Positions 6,006-11,536 of a stretch of DNA of 11,536 bases are shown piece after piece. The DNA comes from Candidatus Pacearchaeota archaeon. GTDB lineage: Archaea; Nanoarchaeota; Nanoarchaeia; Pacearchaeales; GW2011-AR1. Within the stretch, counting starts at the first letter, position 1, and each line of letters begins with the position of its first letter. Both the position numbers and the translations under genes were made by a program. The stretch is taken from positions 1 to 11,536 of the forward strand of contig NZAS01000189.1 in assembly GCA_002686195.1 (NCBI GenBank). Direction: 5' to 3'. The notes beneath the pieces are model-generated. The model did not search any database. It saw nothing but the letters and a program-made list of their open reading frames with translations, and was not told where the DNA came from.

Positions 6006-7040
6006 TTAATCTTCAAATACAGTATTTAATTGAGTATTAACTCTAAGAAATGTACAACACTTAGGTAGAGCTTTTAGATTATTTGCTCCGCAATATGTGC
6101 ATGCAGACCTAACTCCACCCAGTATTGATTGAATGGTTTTAACAACAGACCCTTTATATTGAACCTTCAAGGTCCTACCTTCAGATGCTCTATGTTCAGC
6201 AATCCCTCCGCTATATTTGTCCATAGCGGTTTCTGAAGACATTCCATAAAAATGCTTATGAGTAATCTCCCCACTACTATCTAATATTTCATCCCCACCA
6301 GACTCTTTATGTCCAGCCAACATTCCACCAAGCATTGCAAAATCACTTCCCCCTCCAAATGCCTTTGCAACGTCCCCTGGACACGTACATCCTCCATCAG
6401 CCATAATGTGACCCCCAAGTCCATGCGCAGCATCTGCGCAAGCCATAACTGCAGACAATTGAGGTACACCAACCCCAGCTACTCTCCTTGTTAAACAGGC
6501 AGAACCACCACCAATACCTATTTTTACTATATCTGCTCCTGCAAGAATTAAAGCCTCTGTCATTTCGGAAGTCGCTACATTCCCAGCTACTATAATCTTA
6601 TCACTACACCTATCCCTTACTTCTCTTACAAACTCAAGAAACTTTTGAGTATAACCGTTTGCTGCATCAATACATACAAAAGGTATTTCATCAATCCAAT
6701 GATCAGAACAAAATATTGTGTCTCTATCAGCCTGAGATATCCCAATTGATATAGCTACATTTCTTCTCTCGTTATCTGTTAGTTGCGATTTAATATCATC
6801 AATCGAAATATGCTTAGACAAACAGGTTAACATTTTATGCGGAGAAAATTTTCGTGCCATCTCAAGCGTGCCTGTCGTATCCATATTTGCAGCAACAACC
6901 GGTACACCATTCCACTCCCCTCCCCAGTAAAATTTAAAACATCTTTTTAACTCGACATCAGCCCTTGAAACGAGAGTGCTTCTCTTCGGTCTAATTAAAA
7001 CATCACAATAATCTAAGTGAATTTCATTATCTATGTGCAT
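6006..7040 (-). CDS. guaC: GMP reductase
   Basis: NADPH-dependent GMP reductase (GMP to IMP plus ammonia), a cytosolic TIM-barrel enzyme of the IMPDH/GMPR family. The match to E. coli GuaC runs end to end: DVLIRPKRSTL..SRADVEL (13-31), AANMDTTGT (50-58), FVCIDAANGY (121-130), AGNVATSEM (152-160), catalytic loop GIGGGSACLTRR with Cys182 (175-186), PQLSAVMACADAAHGLGG (193-210), DGG (215-217), GGGSDFAMLGGMLAGHKESGG (229-249), YGMSSETAM (265-273). No CBS domains, as expected of GMPR. Length 344 against about 347. Oddities: GGGSAC where E. coli has GPGSVC, and extra cysteines near the end (Cys314, 317, 328, 329). The ATG at 7040 has AAGGA only far upstream, a weak site. It reads into the 107-aa gene. 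It probably shifts purine pools towards adenine during infection (inference). Confidence 0.96.
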   Translation of the reverse strand: MHIDNEIHLDYCDVLIRPKRSTLVSRADVELKRCFKFYWGGEWNGVPVVAANMDTTGTLEMARKFSPHKMLTCLSKHISIDDIKSQLTDNERRNVAISIGISQADRDTIFCSDHWIDEIPFVCIDAANGYTQKFLEFVREVRDRCSDKIIVAGNVATSEMTEALILAGADIVKIGIGGGSACLTRRVAGVGVPQLSAVMACADAAHGLGGHIMADGGCTCPGDVAKAFGGGSDFAMLGGMLAGHKESGGDEILDSSGEITHKHFYGMSSETAMDKYSGGIAEHRASEGRTLKVQYKGSVVKTIQSILGGVRSACTYCGANNLKALPKCCTFLRVNTQLNTVFED

Positions 7041-7099
7041 TTTGTAGGTGCGTTCCTTAAATTTTCCCTATGAACAATACTATGTATTATTGCCAAATT

Positions 7100-7279
7100 T
7101 TAACCGTACTTGACGAATCCACCATCTCCAGAGCTGGACTCTTTTTTATTTGAACCATCATCCAACAGGGCTTCAAGTTCTCTCAAAAAATCAAACAAAT
7201 CATTGATTTCATCCCTACTTAGTGTATGTCCATTAAAGAACTTATCTTTAATTTGTGAAATATTTTCTGGCTCTTCCAT
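7100..7279 (-). CDS. Small acidic hypothetical protein, 59 aa
   Basis: A 59-residue gene filling the stretch between Hsp20 and guaC. It reads MEEPENISQIKDKFFNGHTL, then SRDEINDLFDFLRELEALLD and a Ser/Gly/Lys tail ending GGFVKYG, with TAA at 7102-7100. Residues 21-41 should form an amphipathic acidic helix; the rest looks disordered. The ATG at 7279 has AAAAGGAA at good spacing. The Hsp20 terminator (7297-7333) lies just upstream, so the gene either starts its own transcript or is reached by read-through. guaC begins 59 nt after its stop, so the two may form one unit. That gap contains a short inverted repeat AATAC-TAT-GTATT (7076-7088). I recognise no family. Confidence 0.68.
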   Translation of the reverse strand: MEEPENISQIKDKFFNGHTLSRDEINDLFDFLRELEALLDDGSNKKESSSGDGGFVKYG

Positions 7280-7296
7280 GTTAAATTCCTTTTATT

Positions 7297-7333
7297 AAAA
7301 AATGAGTGATAACCAAATTAATGATTACCACTC
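7297..7333 (-). terminator. Rho-independent terminator after the Hsp20 gene
   Basis: The minus strand forms a 12-bp stem with two G-T wobbles, GAGTGGTAATCA (7333-7322) with TGGTTATCACTC (7315-7304), around a 6-nt AT loop, followed by ATTTTTT (7303-7297). It starts 7 nt after the Hsp20 stop and ends 17 nt before the 59-aa gene's start codon, so it separates the chaperone unit from the guaC unit. Confidence 0.8.
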
Positions 7334-7339
7334 GGTAAA

Positions 7340-7786
7340 TTATGTTGATTGAATTTCAATCTTGACAGGCTTTGACTTCTCTGGAAGAATCGCCTCCAGA
7401 GATACAGTTAATATTCCGCTATCCAAATTGGCACCTGAAACAATTACATTTTCAGCAAGCTGAAATATTTTTTGAAAACTTCTATTCGCAATACCTTTAT
7501 ATTGATATTCTTTGTCTAACTTGTTTTCGTCTTCTTTTTTATGAATATTACCAGTAATGGTTAAAGCCCCAGTGTCGTACTCAATAAATAAGTCTTCATC
7601 CTTGAATCCAGCGACCGCTAATTCAATAATAAAGTCAGATTCACTGATTTTAACTATATTGTATGGGGGGTATCCCTCTGACTTATAGTTGGTTGGTACG
7701 TCCATAAGTCGATTGAGAACGCGGTCAAATCCCACAGCGAGTGGTTTTGGCCAATCTAAAATAGATAATTGTGTTGTTTTTGTCAT
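7340..7786 (-). CDS. Small heat-shock protein, Hsp20/alpha-crystallin family
   Basis: An ATP-independent holdase that binds unfolding proteins. It resembles IbpA-type bacterial Hsp20: an N-terminal arm (1-40), then the alpha-crystallin domain from YPPYNIVKISESDFIIELAVAGF (about 39-61), the GALTITGN strand (73-80), YQYKGIANRSFQKIFQLAENV (about 94-114), GANLDSGILTVSLEAILPE (118-136), and the C-terminal IEI anchor motif used in oligomer assembly. Length 148 residues is normal. The ATG at 7786 has the best ribosome site in the window (AAGGAGG at 7800-7794, 7 nt spacing), and its first bases overlap the stop of the 89-aa gene (ATGA). A terminator follows. Hsp20 genes are well known in T4-like cyanophages and other marine phages, so its presence fits a large phage; a role in virion assembly or stress protection is inferred. 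Confidence 0.95.
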   Translation of the reverse strand: MTKTTQLSILDWPKPLAVGFDRVLNRLMDVPTNYKSEGYPPYNIVKISESDFIIELAVAGFKDEDLFIEYDTGALTITGNIHKKEDENKLDKEYQYKGIANRSFQKIFQLAENVIVSGANLDSGILTVSLEAILPEKSKPVKIEIQST

Positions 7787-8052
7787 AATAGTTCCTCCTT
7801 ATTAAGCAAGGTACACAATTTATTTAAGAGACCCAGCATAGGCATCTCTTCTTTCACTTTTATTTGTCGGCAAAAAATATTCTGGGGGGTGTCCTTGTAA
7901 GAATTTATTTTCGAAACAATAATAGATACGTGTTTCTTTGGTCGATCTATTCGAACAGCCCTTGGAAGAGTAATTTGAATGAGGTTTTTTACCAATTTAT
8001 AATTAAGGTGTTTTGAAATCATTGTTGAAATATAATATGAAGGAAAAAACAC
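7783..8052 (-). CDS. Hypothetical protein coupled to Hsp20, up to 89 aa
   Basis: A small basic protein whose last codons contain the Hsp20 Shine-Dalgarno and whose TGA overlaps the Hsp20 ATG (ATGA), a classic translational-coupling junction. Visible pieces include KLVKNLIQITLPRAVRID, KHVSIIVSKINSY and a Leu/Cys-rich end (MPMLGLLNKLCTLLNKEELL) that may form an amphipathic helix. The start is doubtful: the full frame begins with GTG at 8052; ATG at 8022 would give 79 residues. Neither has a clear ribosome site. The divergent plus-strand gene starts at 8078, so only 25-55 bp remain for two promoters. It may help Hsp20 or serve mainly to set its expression; I recognise no family. Confidence 0.55.
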   Translation of the reverse strand: MFFPSYYISTMISKHLNYKLVKNLIQITLPRAVRIDRPKKHVSIIVSKINSYKDTPQNIFCRQIKVKEEMPMLGLLNKLCTLLNKEELL

Positions 8053-8077
8053 GTTTTACATCAAGGAAAACAACTAA

Positions 8078-9283
8078 ATGCCACTATCAATACAATATTC
8101 ACATAATGACGACTTCCAAAAATGGGCTTCATCAGGATTGTCTGCTGGATACATAATTCCGGTGAGAGAACTACTTCCGAGATCTATTTTTGGAAATATT
8201 GCAAAAAAACTTGACAAAATAGCTAATTTACTCATTGACAATAACTTATGCTTTGATGATCTATTAATTCTTAATAAATATATTACCGAAGATGGTAAAT
8301 TCAAAAAGTCGGCATCCGAGTCCTATGAAGACGATATTAGTAAATTAAATAAAATATCTTGTGTAATTGAAAACAAAGAAATATTTAAGGATCTCGTAAA
8401 AACATCTGGATTACTCAGCTGGATTGGAGCTGGAGCTGGGTGGCTTTCAATTATCCCTGGCATTGGCGCAGTCGCCTCTGGGGTTGCATCAGCTGCGTAT
8501 TTTGCAGTAGGAGACATTACATCTGGTATTCTATTCCTGTTGGGAATTCCATTAGCTCTTTATGGTGGTGGTTTTGCCGTAAAAGGAATACAAATGCTTC
8601 TGAGGGCAGCTTCTCGCGGAGGTGGTTATTTGTTAAAAATGCTTACTACAGGTGGAAAGCTAGGTCTTGGAAAGACTGCACTAAAGCTAATGGGGAATTT
8701 AAAATCCGGAGTTATCTCACTACTAAAGAAATTAAAACTAAACAAATATGCTAAAAAAGTGGAATCCTGGTTTGCCAAAACAGAAAGCAACTTATCTGGA
8801 GCGGTTAAAAATGCAGAAAAAGCAATGGGATCTGCAAAAGCAGGAACCAAAGCCATAGCTGGAATAGATAAGATGATCAGCAAAAGACCAGAAAAATTCT
8901 TAGCTATTTTAGAAAAAAATCCCGATAGATGGAAAGCATTAACACCCCTACAAAAAAGTATGTTTAAAACCAATCTTAAAGGTAAGGGCAAGGGCTTCAC
9001 TAATCGTCTAAAAGAAATTGAAGTATTTCACAAAGAATTGGGTTCAGCAGGAAAAATAATGAAAAGAAAGAGAATTCCTGGTGGAGCTGTTGGCGGTGTA
9101 GGAATAGGGACTTTAATGATGATGGATATGGCAGACGATGACCGATCTGCCCATCAATTAGAGCAAGCATTGGAAGAAAGAGATGGCAACAAAGGAAAGT
9201 CAAAAGGTCTTCTATGGAATAGCCTTATGGATACATCACGGGGTGAATATGAGGGCGGGAATCCATTTTTAGAACAGCTGTAA
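8078..9283 (+). CDS. Gly/Ala-rich membrane-associated protein, 401 aa
   Basis: Residues 1-105 are soluble and helical. Residues about 111-175 form a strongly hydrophobic Gly/Ala block, GAGAGWLSIIPGIGAVASG then VASAAYFAVGDITSGILFLLGIPLALYGGGFAVKG, with glycine-zipper spacing and an IPGIG turn, enough for two or three membrane-crossing helices. A similar hydrophobic pattern occurs in pre-toxin segments of secreted bacterial toxins and in phage membrane-active proteins, a resemblance of style only. Residues 180-350 are Lys-rich and helical (KKLKLNKYAKKVESWFAKTE), with a Gly stretch at about 337-350. The tail (350-401) is acidic then polar. ATG 8078 has AGGA ten bases upstream. It overlaps the next gene by 1 nt (TAATG). 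Candidates are a virion pilot or membrane-penetration protein or a pore-forming effector; function unknown. Confidence 0.78.
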   Translation: MPLSIQYSHNDDFQKWASSGLSAGYIIPVRELLPRSIFGNIAKKLDKIANLLIDNNLCFDDLLILNKYITEDGKFKKSASESYEDDISKLNKISCVIENKEIFKDLVKTSGLLSWIGAGAGWLSIIPGIGAVASGVASAAYFAVGDITSGILFLLGIPLALYGGGFAVKGIQMLLRAASRGGGYLLKMLTTGGKLGLGKTALKLMGNLKSGVISLLKKLKLNKYAKKVESWFAKTESNLSGAVKNAEKAMGSAKAGTKAIAGIDKMISKRPEKFLAILEKNPDRWKALTPLQKSMFKTNLKGKGKGFTNRLKEIEVFHKELGSAGKIMKRKRIPGGAVGGVGIGTLMMMDMADDDRSAHQLEQALEERDGNKGKSKGLLWNSLMDTSRGEYEGGNPFLEQL

Positions 9284-9681
9284 TGAATTGGTATACACTA
9301 ACAAAGGAATCTCAGTCCATCATTGGAGTAAACAATCTAGGAAATACTATTTCTGGAGATGTTATTGGTAAAACAAAAAACATATTAGATCATGACTTGC
9401 TAAAAATTAAAACTATCAACAATAAAATTGAATATTTAAAGCCATGGGAAATAAAAACTCAATTAGATCAGCAAAAGAAGCAACCATATGAGCCACATTT
9501 TGTAGATTATCTTTTTTCGGGGGTTAAATACAAAAAAGGAAAAGTACTGCCAAATTCAATGTTTTTAGATAAAATAGATAATGAAACAGTATTTATCCTT
9601 CATGCCGATCCACAAACTGGCTCTAAAAAAATAGTCCGAATTCGTGCAGATCAAATATTAAAAAAAGATAAAACCAAGTGA
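9283..9681 (+). CDS. Hypothetical protein, 132 aa, coupled to the membrane protein
   Basis: A soluble, Lys-rich protein starting MNWYTLTKESQ; short MNWY-type N-termini recur in proteins of large marine phages, from memory. The core has beta-like stretches (IIGVNNLGNTISGDVIGKT, NETVFILHADPQTGSKKIVRIRADQIL) and a Lys/Gln-rich middle (EIKTQLDQQKKQPYEPHFVDYLFSGVKYKKGKVLP). No membrane segment is seen. Its ATG shares its A with the TAA of the 401-aa gene (TAATG at 9281-9285), so translation is probably by re-initiation, and the two proteins are likely made in linked amounts and may interact. The ATPase gene begins 31 nt after its stop. I recognise no family. Confidence 0.75.
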   Translation: MNWYTLTKESQSIIGVNNLGNTISGDVIGKTKNILDHDLLKIKTINNKIEYLKPWEIKTQLDQQKKQPYEPHFVDYLFSGVKYKKGKVLPNSMFLDKIDNETVFILHADPQTGSKKIVRIRADQILKKDKTK

Positions 9682-9702
9682 ACTTGTGCTACTGACGAAC
9701 TA

Positions 9703-9714
9703 ATGTAATTACAT
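9703..9714. promoter_or_regulatory. 12-bp perfect palindrome covering the ATPase start codon
   Basis: ATGTAATTACAT is a perfect palindrome that runs into the ATG (9713-9715) of the ATPase gene. No Shine-Dalgarno is visible before this start. It could be an operator or a small RNA structure masking the start. In AT-rich DNA a 12-bp palindrome can also arise by chance. Confidence 0.3.
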
Positions 9715-10402
9715 GAAAATCAAGTCTATCAAATGTTATCATGAAGCATTTAACCCATCAGTCTCTATAGACTTTTCAAATAATGACAGAGATTTAAATG
9801 GGCTATATTGTATTCACGGAAACCCCAATGTAGGAAAAAGTCTTCTCTTAAGTACAATGGCAAGCAGATGGTCTCATCACGTATTTTCAAATGATGACAA
9901 AAACTTAACTTATGCTTCCATTGACCTTGAATTAGACCTGGACAGACTTGGGTACTTGTCTATATCGAGAACTCATAGCCCATCAATTAATAGAAAGAAA
10001 GTAAGGGATCATTCAAAGATTACGGACTCCGCCGTATACGGATCTATATTGTATTACCCTATAGATAGATGTTTTTTGGTTGAAGAAAGCTCTTTCTTTA
10101 AAGGATCTGCAGCTAGTGGTGTTTTTGGTGTATTGTCAGATATAAGTACGAGAAAAATACAAAATTCTGTTATCCTAATAGATGATATTGACTTTAAACT
10201 AGATAATGATGATTTTTTATTGTTTTACAGGTATTTATCTGATTTTTCTAAAAATAACAATAATCAAGTAATTGCTACTATATCTAATGACTATAGGATG
10301 TCTATATTTGATCAAGATAAAAGATTTACTATTAATGCAGATAGTGAAAATATCATAGATAGCATGATAGATAACATAATAAATGGGGTCCAAAAGAAAT
10401 AA
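9713..10402 (+). CDS. Compact ABC/SMC-like P-loop ATPase, 229 aa
   Basis: The N-terminus, MKIKSIKCYHEAFNPSVSIDF, looks like the first strands of RecF/SMC-type ATPases. Walker A is HGNPNVGKS (35-43), Walker B is SVILIDDID (152-160), and a following strand VIATISND (186-193) sits where the switch segment belongs. It lacks a canonical LSGG-type signature, the coiled-coil insertion of SMC/Rad50 proteins, and a recognisable TOPRIM or nuclease domain; at 229 residues it is close to a bare ATP-binding head. The normal second acidic residue after Walker B is Asp rather than Glu. The start at 9713 has no Shine-Dalgarno and lies in a palindrome; an in-frame stop at 9701-9703 excludes longer forms. It overlaps the CCA-enzyme gene by 1 nt (TAATG). 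ATP binding is well supported; the biological role is unknown. Confidence 0.82.
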   Translation: MKIKSIKCYHEAFNPSVSIDFSNNDRDLNGLYCIHGNPNVGKSLLLSTMASRWSHHVFSNDDKNLTYASIDLELDLDRLGYLSISRTHSPSINRKKVRDHSKITDSAVYGSILYYPIDRCFLVEESSFFKGSAASGVFGVLSDISTRKIQNSVILIDDIDFKLDNDDFLLFYRYLSDFSKNNNNQVIATISNDYRMSIFDQDKRFTINADSENIIDSMIDNIINGVQKK

Positions 10403-11536
10403 TGAATATATCACTAACTGATCAAGAAAAATTTATAATTAGTTACCTAAGAAGTGCCAAGAAAAGCATCCCATCATTAAAAAATGTTGACATGAGAATT
10501 GCAGGAGGTTGGGTTCGTGATAAAATAATGGGAATATTATCAGATGATATAGACGTAGCAGTCTCCAATATAAGTGGTCATGATGTCGTAAGTATCTTAA
10601 AAAATAACGACTTCAAAAACGTACTTGGAAAGACATTTCAAGTAAGCTTGGACAAAAGCTTAAAATCTGAAAACAAAACAGATCTACAAAGCCTTCAGGT
10701 CGGAGGGGTAGAAATGGGTGGACTAAAAGTAGAGTTTGTCCCCATGAGAACAGAGAGATACGAAGAAGATTCCCGAGCGCCAATACTTGAAATTACCGAT
10801 GACCCAAGATTAGATGCAATGAGAAGAGATCTGACCATAAATGGTCTATATTATAATATAGACACAGGTATGGTTGAAGACTATGTTGGTGGTATTGAAG
10901 ATATAAAAAACATGACACTTAAAACCCCAGATAATGCTAAAAAAACATTTTCCGAAGACCCACTTAGGATACTGAGGGCATTGAGATTCTATAGCAAGTA
11001 CCCAAACTCTACTGTAGATTCAGAAATTATTACTGCCATAAAAGATCCAGAAGTACAAAGATTGTATTTACAAAAAGTTGCACCTGAAAGAGCTGGAAAA
11101 GAAATAATGAAACTTATGTCTGGAGAAAAACCAGACGAAGCAATTAGGGTTCTATTTGAAAGTGGTATGCATAGACAGGTTTTTGGAGCTGATATATTTG
11201 ACAAACTCAATCCATTAGATATGGATCAAAAAACACCTCATCATAAGCACAACTTAATGGAACACACTCTACTAACTATGAAGAATGTCAATAATATAAG
11301 CAGAGATGAAGGGCTGTCAGATAAGGAAAGGGCACTAATGACTATGAGTGCAATGTTTCATGATATAGGCAAGCTAGACCCGAGTATTGTTGCAGAGCAC
11401 TCTCACAACCCAGGTCAAATGACATATTACGGTCACGAAAAATCATCCGCAGATATAGCAGATGTTGTATTGAAAAGACTTGGAATCGGAGCCGACAGAA
11501 ACTTTGTATCTACAATTGTTAGATACCACATGAGAC
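10402..11536 (+). CDS. cca: CCA-adding tRNA nucleotidyltransferase with HD domain (3' truncated by window)
   Basis: Adds or repairs the 3' CCA of tRNAs from CTP and ATP without a template. Class II (bacterial/eukaryotic-type) motifs appear in order: motif A GGWVRDKIMG...DDID (35-51, catalytic acidic pair), motif B RRDLTINGLYYN (141-152), motif C VEDYVGGIEDIKN (158-170), motif D EDPLRILRALRF (185-196), motif E ERAGKEIMKLM (229-239), then an HD phosphohydrolase domain with EHTLLTM (His288) and FHDIGK (His320-Asp321), and GHEKSSADIADVVLKRL. The frame is open to the window edge after 378 residues; the last part of the HD domain and the stop lie beyond. The ATG is tied to the ATPase by TAATG. RRDLTIN-G-L differs slightly from the usual TINA/TINS. 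HD domains in such enzymes can remove 2',3'-cyclic phosphates, so tRNA repair is possible. The local tRNA lacks CCA. Confidence 0.94.
   Translation, partial: MNISLTDQEKFIISYLRSAKKSIPSLKNVDMRIAGGWVRDKIMGILSDDIDVAVSNISGHDVVSILKNNDFKNVLGKTFQVSLDKSLKSENKTDLQSLQVGGVEMGGLKVEFVPMRTERYEEDSRAPILEITDDPRLDAMRRDLTINGLYYNIDTGMVEDYVGGIEDIKNMTLKTPDNAKKTFSEDPLRILRALRFYSKYPNSTVDSEIITAIKDPEVQRLYLQKVAPERAGKEIMKLMSGEKPDEAIRVLFESGMHRQVFGADIFDKLNPLDMDQKTPHHKHNLMEHTLLTMKNVNNISRDEGLSDKERALMTMSAMFHDIGKLDPSIVAEHSHNPGQMTYYGHEKSSADIADVVLKRLGIGADRNFVSTIVRYHMR

Noticed and set aside
6281..6494. Frames inside guaC on both strands
   Set aside because: The guaC protein matches its family over its whole length, so these are out-of-frame shadows.
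8440..9203. Alternative frames (8440-8754 +, 8626-9000 -, 9000-9203 -) inside the membrane protein
   Set aside because: They have no start signals, and the main frame is continuous with TAATG coupling to the next gene.
10989..11210. Minus-strand 73-aa frame
   Set aside because: It is antisense to conserved CCA-adding enzyme motifs.

Overview
The window looks like a fragment of a bacteriophage genome, or of a closely related mobile replicon, infecting a bacterium; it is AT-rich and tightly packed. Evidence: bacterial Shine-Dalgarno sites (e.g. AAGGAGG before the Hsp20 gene), ATGA/TAATG stop-start overlaps, many small genes of no recognisable family, a long Ser/Pro-rich plus Gly-rich protein resembling phage tail-fibre or adhesin proteins, a tRNA without encoded CCA, and scattered metabolic or chaperone genes (GMP reductase, Hsp20, a spermidine-synthase-like methyltransferase, a CCA-adding enzyme) of the kind carried by large tailed phages. 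No terminase, capsid, portal or polymerase gene is visible, so the phage assignment is inferred and the host is unknown.

Layout. 1-410 (+): the end of one small acidic gene and a second small gene 3 nt behind it. 407-1411 (-): a basic protein with a Pro/Lys linker, sharing its last four bases with the convergent gene. 1412-1585: a divergent regulatory gap with a switch-like hairpin. 1586-3634 (+): the 682-aa Ser/Pro + Gly-rich candidate adhesin. 3734-3976 (+): an 80-aa two-helix membrane protein that appears to be its own transcription unit, ending in a perfect hairpin terminator at 4005-4036.

4056-8052 is all on the minus strand. In transcription order: an 89-aa protein and Hsp20 (translationally coupled, closed by a terminator at 7297-7333); a 59-aa acidic protein; GMP reductase (guaC) and a 107-aa protein 3 nt behind it; a 117-aa acidic protein; tRNA with anticodon CAU and its terminator; then a 114-aa protein and a methyltransferase.

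8078-11536 is on the plus strand: a 401-aa Gly/Ala-rich membrane protein, a 132-aa protein, a compact Walker A/B ATPase and a CCA-adding tRNA nucleotidyltransferase with an HD domain (runs off the right edge). Three of the four are joined by 1-nt TAATG overlaps or lie within about 30 nt, so they are probably one operon.

How they may work together (inference): GMP reductase moves guanine nucleotides towards IMP and so adenine nucleotides, which would suit an AT-rich genome; Hsp20 would protect proteins during infection; the CCA enzyme could mature or repair the locally encoded CCA-less tRNA; the Gly-rich protein may contact the host surface. About half of the proteins cannot be assigned a function from sequence alone.
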